Translations under genes and position numbers: made by a program
NCBI RefSeq assembly: GCF_036885605.1
Contig: NZ_CP142523.1
Location: 5,952,001 to 6,016,000, forward strand
Source of the DNA: Janthinobacterium sp. TB1-E2
Lineage (GTDB): Bacteria; Pseudomonadota; Gammaproteobacteria; Burkholderiales; Burkholderiaceae_D
Direction of reading: 5' to 3'
Length of the DNA stretch: 64,000 nt
Shown here: positions 9,397 to 18,574 of the stretch, in pieces
Numbering within the stretch: the stretch's first letter is position 1
How the letters are laid out: each line of letters opens with the position of its first letter
Notes under the pieces: model-generated
What the model was told of the DNA's origin: nothing
Seen by the model: only the letters and a program-made list of their open reading frames with translations
Database searches by the model: none

Positions 9397-10608
9397 TCAG
9401 CCTGCGCGTTGCATCAGGATCTCAACTGCTGGGAGCGTTTTGCCTTCCAGGAACTCCAGGAAAGCACCGCCACCGGTCGAAATATAGCTGATTTTATCGG
9501 TAATATCGTATTTGGCAATCGCCGCCAGGGTGTCGCCACCGCCAGCGATCGAGAAAGCTTTCGAATCGGCAATGGCCAAGGCCAGGGTCTTGGTGCCGTT
9601 GCCGAACTGGTCGAATTCGAATACGCCCACGGGGCCGTTCCACACGATGGTGCCGGCGGCGCCGATCTGCTGCGCCAGCAGGGCCGCCGTTTTCGGGCCG
9701 ATATCGAGGATCATGTCGTCGTCCGCCACGTCGGCCACGTCCTTGACGGTAGCGGCTGCCGTTGGCGAGAATTCCTTGGCGCACACGACGTCGACGGGAA
9801 TCGGCACTTGCGCGCCGCGCTTGGCCATGATCTCGATGATGGCTTTCGCCTCTTCAACGAGCTCCGCTTCCACCAGCGACTTGCCGACGTTCAAGCCGAC
9901 GGCCTTCATGAAGGTGTTGGCGATGCCGCCGCCGACGATCAGGTTATCGACCTTGTCGGACAGCGCTTTCAGAATGGTCAGCTTGCTCGATACTTTCGAA
10001 CCAGCAACGATGGCCAGCAGTGGGCGGGCTGGCGCGTGCAGCGCTTTCCCCAGCGCATCGAGTTCGGCGGCCAGCAGCGGGCCGGCGCAGGCGACGGGCG
10101 CGAACTTGGCGATGCCGTGCGTGGACGCTTCGGCGCGGTGGGCCGTGCCGAACGCGTCATTGACGTAGATATCGCACAATTTGGCCATTTTTTGCGCCAG
10201 CTCATCGCTGTTTTTCTTTTCGCCCTTGTTGACGCGCACGTTTTCCAGCAAGACCACTTGGCCGGCGGCCAGGGATTCCAGGCCGGCGCCATCGATCCAG
10301 TTTTGTTTCAGTGCAACTTCCTGGCCCAGCAGCTCGGACAAACGTGCCGCCACGGGCGCCAGGCTGTCGGCCGGCTTGAACTCGCCTTCCGTCGGACGGC
10401 CCAGGTGCGACGTCACCATGACGGCGGCGCCAGCGTCAAGGGCGGCGCGAATGGCCGGCACCGAGGCGCGGATGCGCGTATCTTCGGTGATCTTGCCACT
10501 GTCATCTTGCGGGACGTTCAGGTCGGCGCGGATAAACACGCGCTTGCCTTGCAGTGCATTTTGGGCGATCAAATCTTGCAGACGGATGAAGTTGAGAACA
10601 GCTGACAT
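9397..10608 (-). CDS. pgk: Phosphoglycerate kinase
   Basis: A 403-residue PGK transferring phosphate from 1,3-bisphosphoglycerate to [20 protein letters not shown], the hinge region and GGGDTLA are visible. The ATG at 10608 ([13 protein letters not shown]) gives the normal family length; the much longer upstream reading frame crosses the azlD region and is not coding. The ribosome site is weak (GGAT). The gene is followed by a hairpin with a U tract. Confidence 0.95.
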   Translation of the reverse strand: MSAVLNFIRLQDLIAQNALQGKRVFIRADLNVPQDDSGKITEDTRIRASVPAIRAALDAGAAVMVTSHLGRPTEGEFKPADSLAPVAARLSELLGQEVALKQNWIDGAGLESLAAGQVVLLENVRVNKGEKKNSDELAQKMAKLCDIYVNDAFGTAHRAEASTHGIAKFAPVACAGPLLAAELDALGKALHAPARPLLAIVAGSKVSSKLTILKALSDKVDNLIVGGGIANTFMKAVGLNVGKSLVEAELVEEAKAIIEIMAKRGAQVPIPVDVVCAKEFSPTAAATVKDVADVADDDMILDIGPKTAALLAQQIGAAGTIVWNGPVGVFEFDQFGNGTKTLALAIADSKAFSIAGGGDTLAAIAKYDITDKISYISTGGGAFLEFLEGKTLPAVEILMQRAG

Positions 10609-10685
10609 GGCGATCCAGATGACGAGTGGAAGGAAGTGCGCTATTTTACCGCAAGGACCAGACCAAATCCCCGATTTGTCCTGCT

Positions 10686-11036
10686 TTACTGAAAAACATG
10701 CAACAGTCGCAAGCCCGTGAAAACCAGCATGCCGAAGACGATGGTTTGCAGCATATTGCGGCGAATCACGAAAAAGAGCGTGGCAGCAATACCCGACAAG
10801 AGTTTCAAATTGGATAAGTCGAAGTGCACTTGCTGCCCTTCCATCAGCAGGTCGGGCGCGATGATGGCCGCCAGCGCGCAGGCCGGCGCATAGCGCAGCA
10901 TCTCGCCCACGCGGCGCGGGATGGTGATGTGATGGCCGATCAGCCAGAAGGTGCTGCGTGTGGCGGCCGTTGCCACCACCAGCACGGCGATGGCGATCCA
11001 CACGTCGGCCCTGCCCCAGTCGATGCCGTCAATCAT
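10686..11036 (-). CDS. azlD: AzlD family branched-chain amino acid export subunit
   Basis: A 116-residue membrane protein with about four hydrophobic segments and the family's [10 protein letters not shown] and [14 protein letters not shown] stretches. It is the small partner of AzlC; the pair exports branched-chain amino acids or analogues. The start overlaps the azlC stop by 8 nt, consistent with translational coupling. It is the last gene of the pair, with pgk beginning 78 nt further on. Confidence 0.88.
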   Translation of the reverse strand: MIDGIDWGRADVWIAIAVLVVATAATRSTFWLIGHHITIPRRVGEMLRYAPACALAAIIAPDLLMEGQQVHFDLSNLKLLSGIAATLFFVIRRNMLQTIVFGMLVFTGLRLLHVFQ

Positions 11037-11763
11037 GGCGTTTTGCCCATTTCTCAGTCAATTCTTCCACGGCCATGGCGCTGACCATGCCCACCACGAC
11101 GGCTACCAGCAAGCCCAGCTTATACGGCAGGCCGAAGGCCAGCACGGCCACCGCGCCCGCCACCAGCACGCCGCACAGGGCGGCGCGGCTGAGGATCAGC
11201 GGCACCGTCACGCACAGGATCGCCAGGGTGCCGGCAAAACCGAGCCCCCATTCGGCCGGCACGACGGCGCCCAGCACGATGCCGATGAAGGAACCGATTT
11301 GCCAGGCCAGCCAGTTGGGGTAGATCAAGCCTTTCAGGAAAGGCAGCTTGGCCGGGTCCGGCGTTTCATGGGGGTAGCGTTGCAGGAACAGGCCCACGGT
11401 GATGTCGCCGGCCACATAGCCGAGCGCAAAGCGCTGGCGCCACGGCAGATGGGAGAAATGGGGGGCCAGCAGCACGGAAAAAATGACAAAACGCAAATTG
11501 ACGACGAGGGCCGTGGCAAAGATCACCCACACGGGCGCCTGCGCGGCCAGCAGGGGCAAGGACGCGAGCTGGGCCGAGCCGGCAAAGACAAACAGGGTCA
11601 TGGCCCCCGCCTGCGCGACAGTCAGGCCGCTTTTCACCATGGCCACGCCCACCACCATGCCCCAGGCGGCGATGCCCAGCAGGGTGGGCGCCCCCAAGTT
11701 CAGGCCGGCGCGCCAGGCATCTTTCAGCAGGGCGTCGTCCTTGGCGGCCGGGACGGCGTTCAC
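11029..11763 (-). CDS. azlC: AzlC family branched-chain amino acid permease
   Basis: A 244-residue integral membrane protein with LGAPTLLGIAAWGMVVG, TLFVFAGSAQLASLPLL and VVNLRFVIFS, characteristic of the AzlC large subunit. It works with AzlD in amino-acid efflux across the inner membrane. The start is GTG at 11763 with CGGAG about 8 nt upstream. The roughly 258-bp gap to the divergent zinc-finger gene must hold promoters for both directions; no operator was recognised there. Confidence 0.88.
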   Translation of the reverse strand: MNAVPAAKDDALLKDAWRAGLNLGAPTLLGIAAWGMVVGVAMVKSGLTVAQAGAMTLFVFAGSAQLASLPLLAAQAPVWVIFATALVVNLRFVIFSVLLAPHFSHLPWRQRFALGYVAGDITVGLFLQRYPHETPDPAKLPFLKGLIYPNWLAWQIGSFIGIVLGAVVPAEWGLGFAGTLAILCVTVPLILSRAALCGVLVAGAVAVLAFGLPYKLGLLVAVVVGMVSAMAVEELTEKWAKRHD

Positions 11764-12021
11764 GCGGCGCTCCGGCGAAGAGAGTGTGGTAACTGCACAA
11801 CAATGGTGCGCGGAGAACGGCTCCGCAACGGTGATACCGGCAAGGCAAATCCAGTCAGGGTGGCGCTACGGCAGCCATATTGTCGCGAAAAACCGCGCCG
11901 CAGCCGAAGATGATCAAGCCGACATTTTAGCCATGATTTTTGCTGTCTGCCTGAATCCGTTAAAATCGTGCTTTTGGCAGCAGCCGACTTCCTTCCATAC
12001 AGCCTCACGGAGCATGACAAG

Positions 12022-12216
12022 ATGACAAAAACCACCCAGCCAGCGGTCGAACTCGACAGTAAAGACTTGCCAGCCCACTGCCCTAACCCGGCCATGCCGC
12101 TGTGGTCGTCGCATCCGCGCGTGTTCCTGGAATTTAACAAGGACGGCGTCGCCAAGTGCCCGTACTGCGGCACGGCCTACACGCTGAAGGAAGGCGCCAG
12201 CGCCGGCCATCATTAA
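12022..12216 (+). CDS. Small zinc-finger domain protein (NDUFS6/zf-CHCC type)
   Basis: A 64-residue protein with a single His (H19), an early Cys (C20), and a C-terminal CPYCGTAY motif, matching the small CHCC zinc-finger family related to the mitochondrial complex I subunit NDUFS6. These conserved proteobacterial proteins have no settled function. The ATG at 12022 was chosen because GGAG lies about 9 nt upstream and homologues are about 60-70 residues; an 18-codon N-terminal extension is possible but unlikely. Monocistronic, ending at a strong terminator. Confidence 0.85.
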   Translation: MTKTTQPAVELDSKDLPAHCPNPAMPLWSSHPRVFLEFNKDGVAKCPYCGTAYTLKEGASAGHH

Positions 12217-12225
12217 ACTGCCCAG

Positions 12226-12252
12226 CGGCGCGCCCCCAGCGCGCCGTTTTTA
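12226..12252 (+). terminator. Rho-independent terminator
   Basis: CGGCGCGC/GCGCGCCG, 8 bp with a 5-nt loop, followed by TTTTTATTT, 9 nt after the zinc-finger gene's stop. Confidence 0.9.
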
Positions 12253-12288
12253 TTTGCATCAAGTTATAGCGATCAGCCCGGAGTCGTC

Positions 12289-12714
12289 ATGAAACGTCTG
12301 AAAGAACTCAATGGCAGCGCCGCCGAAGTCGAAGCGGCGTTCTACGATGCCTTGCACCGCGCCGACCTCGAAGCGCTGATGGCGCTATGGGCCGACGATG
12401 AAGAGATCGTCTGCATCCACCCGGGTGGCGCGCGCCTGATCGGCCATGCCGCCATCCGCGCCTCGTGGGAAACCATCCTGGCCGGCGGCGGCCTGCACAT
12501 CGTGCCGGCGCAGCTGCATGAAACGCACAATCTGATGAGTTCGGTGCACACGGTGATCGAAGGCGTGACCCAGGAAGAAGGCGGCCCGGCGCATCTGCTG
12601 GCCACGAATGTGTATGTAAAAACGCCGCGCGGCTGGCGCATCGTGCTGCACCACGCTTCCATCGCCCCCGGTGGCGCACCGGCCGACGCCGCGGGGACGC
12701 AGATCCTGCACTGA
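12289..12714 (+). CDS. Nuclear transport factor 2 / SnoaL-like protein
   Basis: A 141-residue cone-fold protein: an N-terminal helix (EVEAAFYDALHRADLEALMALWADDEEIVCIHPGG), GHAAIRASWETILAG, and a C-terminal strand with WRIVLHHAS. This is the NTF2-like pattern of DUF4440/SnoaL proteins. Such proteins bind small ligands or act as simple enzymes; a specific activity cannot be assigned. Its TGA overlaps the ATG of the next gene, so the three genes at 12.3-14.3 kb are one unit. Confidence 0.8.
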   Translation: MKRLKELNGSAAEVEAAFYDALHRADLEALMALWADDEEIVCIHPGGARLIGHAAIRASWETILAGGGLHIVPAQLHETHNLMSSVHTVIEGVTQEEGGPAHLLATNVYVKTPRGWRIVLHHASIAPGGAPADAAGTQILH

Positions 12715-13739
12715 TGGCTTTGTCTCTTTCCTACACCGCCCCGCTGTGGCTGCCTGGCGGCCACGCGCAAACGATTTATCCGGCCGTATGCCTCGCCAAG
12801 CCGGCCGTGGCCTTCCGCCGCGAACGCTGGCAAGCGCCCGATGGCGATTTCGTCGACGTCGACCTGGTCGACGGCCAGCCTGGCCAGCCCTTCGTGGTGC
12901 TGTTCCACGGTCTGGAAGGCTCGTCGAACAGCCATTACGCGCGCTCACTGATGGCCGAGGTGGCCGCGCGCGGCTGGTCGGGCGCCGTGCCGCATTTTCG
13001 CGGCTGCTCGGGCGAGGCGAACCTGGCGCCCCGTTTTTACCATTCGGGCGATGCGCAGGAAGTGGATTGGATCGTGCAGCGCCTGCGCCCGCGCGCCACG
13101 GGAAAGTTGTATGCGGCCGGCGTCTCGCTGGGCGGCAACGCCCTGCTGTGCTGGCTGGGCCAATCGCAGCACCAGGCCGATTTCATCGATGCGGCAGCGG
13201 CCGTGTCCGCCCCGCTGGACCTGGCGCAAGGGGGCAAGGCCCTGTCTTCCGGCGCCAACCGGCTCTACACGCGCATGTTCCTGAACACCTTGAAGCCGAA
13301 ATGCCTGGCCAAGCTCGAGCAGTTTCCCGGCCTGTTCGCGCGCGACGCCATGCTGGCCGCGCGCGATCTGCACGCCTTCGATAATGTCGTCACGGCACCG
13401 CTGCACGGCTACCGCGACGCCGACGACTACTGGCACCGCGCCAGCGCCAAACACGTCTTGCAAGATATCACCGTGCCGACCCTGGTGCTGAATGCGCAAA
13501 ACGATCCTTTCCTGCCCGGGCGCTTCTTGCCGCGCAGCGCCGCGCCGAAGGTCACGCTCGAGTATCCGCGCCACGGCGGCCACGTCGGCTTTGCCGCTGG
13601 CAAGCTGCCGGGAAGCTTGTATTGGCTGCCGCAACGGCTGCTTTCCTTCTTTGAAAACGGCAACATGGCGCCGTTCGCACCGCAAAGCTGGCACGCTGGC
13701 GGTGCGCGCACTCACACGGAAAACGCTACACATGGATGA
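12714..13739 (+). CDS. YheT-type alpha/beta hydrolase
   Basis: A 341-residue member of the YheT/ABHD1-3 subfamily. LWLPGGHAQTIYP at the N terminus, FHGLEGSSNSHYAR, HFRGCSGE, the nucleophile elbow GVSLGGNAL, and the late histidine in PRHGGHVGF are all visible. These cytosolic hydrolases are thought to act on esters; the substrate is unknown. ATGA overlap with the upstream NTF2-like gene and an 8-nt overlap with the downstream gene indicate coupled translation. Confidence 0.9.
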   Translation: MALSLSYTAPLWLPGGHAQTIYPAVCLAKPAVAFRRERWQAPDGDFVDVDLVDGQPGQPFVVLFHGLEGSSNSHYARSLMAEVAARGWSGAVPHFRGCSGEANLAPRFYHSGDAQEVDWIVQRLRPRATGKLYAAGVSLGGNALLCWLGQSQHQADFIDAAAAVSAPLDLAQGGKALSSGANRLYTRMFLNTLKPKCLAKLEQFPGLFARDAMLAARDLHAFDNVVTAPLHGYRDADDYWHRASAKHVLQDITVPTLVLNAQNDPFLPGRFLPRSAAPKVTLEYPRHGGHVGFAAGKLPGSLYWLPQRLLSFFENGNMAPFAPQSWHAGGARTHTENATHG

Positions 13740-14328
13740 ACTCGTCAAGCAAGCCCTGGTCAAATGGCCGAACGTACCCCACTGCTACGGCTGGCTGGGC
13801 CTGGACGCGCGCGGCCAATGGCGCATGCGCGACCAGCAGGCGCAACAGCAACAACTGCCCGGCGACAAGATCGCCCACGCGGCCCTGTTGAATTTCATCA
13901 ACCGCAATTACGCCCAGGATGAACGCGGCTGCTGGTTTTTCCAGAATGGCCCGCAGCGCGTGTATGTGAACCTGGAAGCGACGCCGTACATCGCCCGCAG
14001 CGACCCGCAACACGGTTTTGTCTTGCAGACGGGCGCGCCACTATCGAGAATCGAGCAGGTTTACCTGTGCGACAACGGCGCGCTGATCTTGCGCCACGCC
14101 GATATCGTGGCGCAGGTCGACGACCGCGACATGGCGCAAGTGCTGGCGTCGCTGCGCGTTGATGGGCTGGCCTTGAGCGACGAGACCCTGCTAGCCTGGC
14201 TGGAGCATGCTCAAGGCAATTTGATGTTATTGCATGACAGCAAGGAGATCGCCGTGCAGCCGCTGGGCTATGACTCCGTGCCGCAGACCTTCGGCTTCCA
14301 GCGGGCGCCGCAAGCCGATAAAAACTAG
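13732..14328 (+). CDS. Conserved protein of unknown function
   Basis: A 198-residue soluble protein with no signal peptide or membrane segment. WPNVPHCYGWLGLDARGQW and GCWFFQNGPQRVYVNLEATPYI suggest a known betaproteobacterial DUF family with beta-rich structure, but I do not recognise a function. The ATG at 13732 overlaps the hydrolase stop by 8 nt. Its TAG shares the tetramer CTAG with the stop of the convergent bepA-like gene. Confidence 0.8.
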   Translation: MDELVKQALVKWPNVPHCYGWLGLDARGQWRMRDQQAQQQQLPGDKIAHAALLNFINRNYAQDERGCWFFQNGPQRVYVNLEATPYIARSDPQHGFVLQTGAPLSRIEQVYLCDNGALILRHADIVAQVDDRDMAQVLASLRVDGLALSDETLLAWLEHAQGNLMLLHDSKEIAVQPLGYDSVPQTFGFQRAPQADKN

Positions 14329-16004
14329 CCCTTCTGGTCCTTGATCTGCTCGCGGCGCTTTTCCTGCAGTTCACGCTCGCGCGCATCGATCACGGCCTGG
14401 TCATAAAAAGTTGCGTCCGTCGATTTGCGGGCGATCGTCAGCTGGTCCAGCGCGGCCATGGTGGCGCCCTGCAGCACGTAGGATTCAGCCAGCGCCATGT
14501 GCTGCAAGGTCATCTTGCCCTGGTCCGCATAGGCTTTCGCCAGCAAGTCGTACAGTTCCGGCTCTTCCTTGTACAGCTGCACCTGCTCGCGCAAATACAC
14601 GGTCGATTGCTCCAGCTTGCCGGCAGCCATCAGCGCTTCCGCATACTGGTGGGCAATGCCGCGCGAGAGGGGAAATTGCTGGCGCGCAGCATCGGCCGCC
14701 TTCAGGGCTTGCTGCGCCACTTCCTTCTTTTGCGCCGGCATCAACAGCACTTCCAGCCCCATCGCCGTCAGCAAGGAATTGGGCGCCTGCGTGCCGCCCG
14801 AGGTAAACACATTCGGCCCGACGGGCTGGTGCAGGGCCGCATTGGCCGCATCGAGTTCCTTTTGCGCCTCCGCCGGCTTGCCCTGCTTGACAGCGACAAA
14901 GGACAAACCGTAATGGGCGGCCGTCACCTGGAAGCGGCTTTGCTGCTCCAGCTGCGTCTTGAAGACGGCCTTGGCGTTCAACAGGCCTTGCACGCTTTCA
15001 TCCTGCAGCACGCGGGCGCGCGCACGGGCCAGATGGAAACTCAGGCTGTCCGCACGCTGCTTGTACGGCTGCTCGCGGATGCGCGCCTGGATGTCGGCGA
15101 TGCGCTCCGTCGTCAGCGGATGGGTCTGCAGATAGGCGGGCATCAAGTCGCTGTACGAGCGGCTGGCCGCCTGCATGCGGCCAAAGAAGGCCACCATGCC
15201 GGTGGTGTCGAAACCGGCTTCGCCCATGATCTGGAAACCGATGCGGTCCGCCTCGCGTTCGGCGTCGCGGCCGAAATTGAGCTGGCGCTGGATGGCCAGG
15301 CCCTGGCCGGCGGCAAACACGCCCATGGCCACGTCGCCGCCCGCCCTCGAAGCGAGCGCCGCCAGCAGCATGGCGGCCAGCGGCATCAGGGCGTCCTGGC
15401 GCTGCTGGCCCAGCATGCGCGCGATATGGCGCTGCGCCACGTGACCGATCTCGTGCGACAGCACGGACGCCAGTTCCGCCTCCGTTTGCGCCGCCAGCAC
15501 CAGGGCCGAGTGCACGCCGATGAAGCCGCCGGGCAAGGCAAACGCGTTCAACTGGGGATCGCGTACGGCAAAGAAGAAATAGTCGTAATTCGTTTCACCG
15601 CGCACGCTGGGGCGTGCCGCCACGAGCGCGTTGCCGAAGGTATTCAGGTATTCGAGCAGAGGCGCGTCGTCGAGATAGTCGCGGTCGCCGCGGATGCCGC
15701 GCATGATTTCCTCGCCGATCTTGCGCTCCATCGCCGGCGACAGGTCTTCGCGCGACGTGTCGCCCAAGTTCGGCAGGTTCGGCGCCGGCGGCACGGCCAG
15801 CGGCGTCCAGCCGCTTCCCGGCTTGGCCGCCACGCTGGCGGCCGGCACCGCTGGCGCGGACGTATAGGTTTGCGCCAGCGCACAGGGCGCCGCCAGCCAC
15901 AAGGCAGCCAGCACGGACGCGCGCCGGGAGCCGCGCAGCCATGCCGCAGCGGCATTTTCAACGATGATCGGAAGGGGAGTTTTTGAATTCACGGGTGCTA
16001 TCAT
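14325..16004 (-). CDS. bepA: BepA-like M48 metalloprotease with TPR domain
   Basis: A 559-residue secreted protein. A signal peptide ends near ALAQ (about residue 45), an M48 domain carries HEIGH (residues 184-188) and the downstream Glu region (RDAEREADRIGF), and a long TPR-type helical half follows (PAEAQKELDAANAAL, AYADQGKM). BepA-type proteins act in the periplasm in assembly and quality control of outer-membrane proteins such as LptD. The start at 16004 leaves about 20 residues before the signal peptide core, so a later start is possible. Divergent from moaC. Confidence 0.88.
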   Translation of the reverse strand: MIAPVNSKTPLPIIVENAAAAWLRGSRRASVLAALWLAAPCALAQTYTSAPAVPAASVAAKPGSGWTPLAVPPAPNLPNLGDTSREDLSPAMERKIGEEIMRGIRGDRDYLDDAPLLEYLNTFGNALVAARPSVRGETNYDYFFFAVRDPQLNAFALPGGFIGVHSALVLAAQTEAELASVLSHEIGHVAQRHIARMLGQQRQDALMPLAAMLLAALASRAGGDVAMGVFAAGQGLAIQRQLNFGRDAEREADRIGFQIMGEAGFDTTGMVAFFGRMQAASRSYSDLMPAYLQTHPLTTERIADIQARIREQPYKQRADSLSFHLARARARVLQDESVQGLLNAKAVFKTQLEQQSRFQVTAAHYGLSFVAVKQGKPAEAQKELDAANAALHQPVGPNVFTSGGTQAPNSLLTAMGLEVLLMPAQKKEVAQQALKAADAARQQFPLSRGIAHQYAEALMAAGKLEQSTVYLREQVQLYKEEPELYDLLAKAYADQGKMTLQHMALAESYVLQGATMAALDQLTIARKSTDATFYDQAVIDARERELQEKRREQIKDQKG

Positions 16005-16100
16005 ACCTTGTTAGCGGCGCCCATTCCCACGCGTCATGCCAGTGGCATGAGGTCGTGACAGGGAGTGCCGCGCTTCCCTTTTCTTACCTATTTTGACGCC

Positions 16101-16607
16101 ATGACAACAGTAGACAAGCAAGCCCCCGCCGGAGAACTGACCCATTTCGACGCCACGGGCCAGGCCCATATGGTCGATGTGGGCAGCAAGGAAGACACGC
16201 GGCGCAGCGCCGTGGCCGCCGGCACCATCCGCATGCAGCCGGCCACCCTGGCATTGATCATTTCCGGCAATGCAAAAAAAGGCGACGTGCTGGGCATCGC
16301 CCGCATCGCCGCCATCATGGGTGCCAAGCGCACGAGCGACCTGATTCCCCTGTGCCACCCGCTGGCCCTCACGCGCGTCACCGTCGATTTTGAAGTGGAT
16401 GAAGCGGCCAACAGCGTGCACTGCCGCGCCCAGGTCGATACGACGGGCAAGACGGGCGTGGAAATGGAAGCGCTCACTTCCGTGCAAATCGGCTTGTTGA
16501 CGATCTACGACATGTGCAAGGCCGTCGACCGGGGCATGGTCATGACGAATGTGCGCGTGCTGGAAAAGCATGGCGGCAAGTCGGGCGATTGGCACGCCGA
16601 GGTGTAA
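16101..16607 (+). CDS. moaC: Cyclic pyranopterin monophosphate synthase
   Basis: A 168-residue MoaC, which with MoaA converts GTP to cyclic pyranopterin monophosphate in molybdenum cofactor synthesis. [29 protein letters not shown] and [23 protein letters not shown] are the family signatures, including active-site His and Lys/Asp regions. The ATG at 16101 gives the usual length; a GTG 12 codons upstream is open. No other moa gene is in the window. Confidence 0.95.
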   Translation: MTTVDKQAPAGELTHFDATGQAHMVDVGSKEDTRRSAVAAGTIRMQPATLALIISGNAKKGDVLGIARIAAIMGAKRTSDLIPLCHPLALTRVTVDFEVDEAANSVHCRAQVDTTGKTGVEMEALTSVQIGLLTIYDMCKAVDRGMVMTNVRVLEKHGGKSGDWHAEV

Positions 16608-17018
16608 TTATTTTGCGTGGCGCGCAAGATGGCCTTGGACGCGGCGCAAGTCGCGCAGCAGCCAGACGGCACTGGCCAGGCACAGTACGATGATGGCCAT
16701 GGACAGGGGCAAGTGGAATTGCTCCAGCCCTGCCAGCGCAAAGCCGGCGTGGATCAGGAACGTTCCCACGCCCAGCGCGGCGCAGACACAAGCGTACAGG
16801 GGCGCCCGCGCGGTGGCCAGCAGCACGTGCCGGTAACCGGCCAGCACCAAGGTAATCGCCGCCAGGTTAAACACGAGAAAACCCTGCACGCCGCCCGGCA
16901 GATGAAACATCTCCCACTCTTTCCAGTAGGCAGCGTCGATTTGATGCAAGATCAGGAACAACATGGTCCAGAAGTAGCTGCGCGGCATAAGATTTACATT
17001 CGTCAATATTGATCTCAT
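16608..17018 (-). CDS. Small multi-pass membrane protein
   Basis: About 136 residues with four hydrophobic segments, a short HQIDAAYWKEWEMF motif after the first helix, and a basic C terminus. This arrangement resembles the DUF6713 family of uncharacterised membrane proteins. An ATG at 16988 (MPRSYFW) is an alternative start that places the first helix at the N terminus; the ATG at 17018 has AGG 7 nt upstream. It is convergent with moaC with no spacer. Function unknown. Confidence 0.7.
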   Translation of the reverse strand: MRSILTNVNLMPRSYFWTMLFLILHQIDAAYWKEWEMFHLPGGVQGFLVFNLAAITLVLAGYRHVLLATARAPLYACVCAALGVGTFLIHAGFALAGLEQFHLPLSMAIIVLCLASAVWLLRDLRRVQGHLARHAK

Positions 17019-17150
17019 TGTAAAGCCTGCACCGCGCACCGGCATGTGCCTATGGCACTTTCGATGTAAAAATGAATTTCATTGATATAAATGCTTTTTC
17101 ATCAAGAAATCATGCATACTGCGAGTCGTCCATATCCACATGAGCATCGC

Positions 17151-17873
17151 ATGACAAGCAACAGACCCGCCGCGGAAACCAAGCTCCAGGACTTCGACTT
17201 CGAGGCCATGAATCTGCAGGTGGGGGGACGCATCCAGTTCATCACGCACCGCACCATCAAACCCATCCAGCATTTCTCGACCGTGATCGGCTATGTGAAA
17301 GACGAGTACCTGATCGTCAAGATTCCCATGGAAAACGGCGCGTCCATCATGCTCAACGAGGGCGACAAGCTGACCATCCGCGTATTTTCCGGTGTCACCG
17401 TCTGTTCGTTTTCCTGCAGCGTGCTGCGCATCTTCGGCCGCCCGCTCAACTATGTCCACCTGAGCTTTCCCGATGCCATCCAGGGCACCAGTCTGCGCAC
17501 GGCCATGCGCGTCAAGGTGGACATTCCGGCGCAGCTGAGCTACCGCGACGTGGCGGCCGTGCCCGTGTTCATCGTCAACCTCAGCGTCTCGGGCGCGCTG
17601 ATCGAGGCGCCCAGCATGCTTACGCCCGATGACGAAGGCGTGGCGCTGAGCTTTACCCTGCTGGTGCAGCCGAACAAGCATCAGATGCGCGTCAACACGC
17701 GCGCCCGCATCCAGAACGTGAGCGTGGGCAAGCCGTCGAATGGCCACGCCACCGGGGTAGCTGAAATTCATACGTACGGCGTGCAATTCATCGACCTGGA
17801 ACCGACCCACTACACCCTGCTGCAAAACCTCACGTATGAAGCGCTGATCGCGGACCGGCAAAAAATCGTCTGA
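17151..17873 (+). CDS. PilZ domain protein, YcgR-like flagellar brake
   Basis: A 240-residue protein with an N-terminal YcgR-type domain (FEAMNLQVGGRIQF, VKIPMENGASIMLNEGDKLTIRVF) and a PilZ domain with the c-di-GMP-binding RTAMR (R-x-x-x-R) and NLSVSG (N-x-S-x-x-G) motifs. Known members bind c-di-GMP and slow flagellar rotation or otherwise act in motility. Two earlier in-frame ATGs at 17091 and 17112 exist; 17151 was preferred by family length, although its ribosome site is weak. It faces the pilin gene convergently. Confidence 0.85.
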   Translation: MTSNRPAAETKLQDFDFEAMNLQVGGRIQFITHRTIKPIQHFSTVIGYVKDEYLIVKIPMENGASIMLNEGDKLTIRVFSGVTVCSFSCSVLRIFGRPLNYVHLSFPDAIQGTSLRTAMRVKVDIPAQLSYRDVAAVPVFIVNLSVSGALIEAPSMLTPDDEGVALSFTLLVQPNKHQMRVNTRARIQNVSVGKPSNGHATGVAEIHTYGVQFIDLEPTHYTLLQNLTYEALIADRQKIV

Positions 17874-17894
17874 TACCCAACTGGCAAACGCCAC

Positions 17895-18359
17895 CTACAG
17901 CGTCGATGTCACGTCGGGAATGTTGCTTTTGGTAATCGCTTCCTTCGCTGCCGGATTCGTCACGGTGGTGCTATTGAACCAGGTCAGGCTGCTGGTGCCC
18001 GGCTTCATGGTCATCGTCACGGTTTGTCCACCGATACCCGTGCCCAGGTCGGCCGCCAAGGTCAGCACGATATCGCCCTTGTCGACCTTTCCGCTGGCCA
18101 CTTCGCGCGTGGCACTGAACACGGGAATGGCGCTGGGCACGGCCGGGGTCGGCGTGCTGCAGGCAGCCGCTTCGCCGCCATTTTCCTGCACGCACAGGGC
18201 CACGGCCGTTTTCAATGGTGCAGCGGCCGCCAGCACATTGCTGACCTTGGCCCGCATCGTATAGTCGCCGTACTGGGGAATGGCCACGGCCGCCAGGATG
18301 CCGGCGATGGCCACCACGATCATCAGTTCTATCAGGGTAAATCCGCTTTGCGCGCGCAT
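17895..18359 (-). CDS. Type IV pilin (PilA-like)
   Basis: A 154-residue prepilin with a short basic leader (MRAQSG), the prepilin peptidase site G|FTLIE, and the hydrophobic [16 protein letters not shown] helix with Glu5 in place. A small globular domain carries two Cys (VALCVQENG and AAACSTP) that could pair. It would be assembled into type IV pili in the envelope. GGGAGG lies before the ATG. No pilus assembly gene is adjacent; neighbours are a PilZ protein and sucD. The long upstream reading frame overlaps sucD and is not real. Confidence 0.93.
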   Translation of the reverse strand: MRAQSGFTLIELMIVVAIAGILAAVAIPQYGDYTMRAKVSNVLAAAAPLKTAVALCVQENGGEAAACSTPTPAVPSAIPVFSATREVASGKVDKGDIVLTLAADLGTGIGGQTVTMTMKPGTSSLTWFNSTTVTNPAAKEAITKSNIPDVTSTL

Positions 18360-18521
18360 CGTATCCTCCCATTGTGCGTTGCTCGTGCCGTGCATGGTGC
18401 AAGCGCCATGCCAGCGGCGCGCCCGGGCAGCGGCGGTACGCCTGGAAAGAAAAGCGACGCATTTGGGCGGGTTCGGACCAGCGCCGTCCCCCCAAGCCGG
18501 GAATTGGCCTGTCTTGCGGAC

Positions 18522-18552
18522 AAAAAAAAAGGAGCCGAAGCTCCTTTTTTGT
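18522..18552. terminator. Bidirectional terminator after sucD
   Basis: An AAAAAAGGAGC-CGAA-GCTCCTTTTTT stem-loop with A and T runs on either side, about 23 nt after the sucD stop. It separates sucCD from the pilin gene. Confidence 0.9.
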
Positions 18553-18574
18553 ACTGCATGAACCAGGCTGAAAA

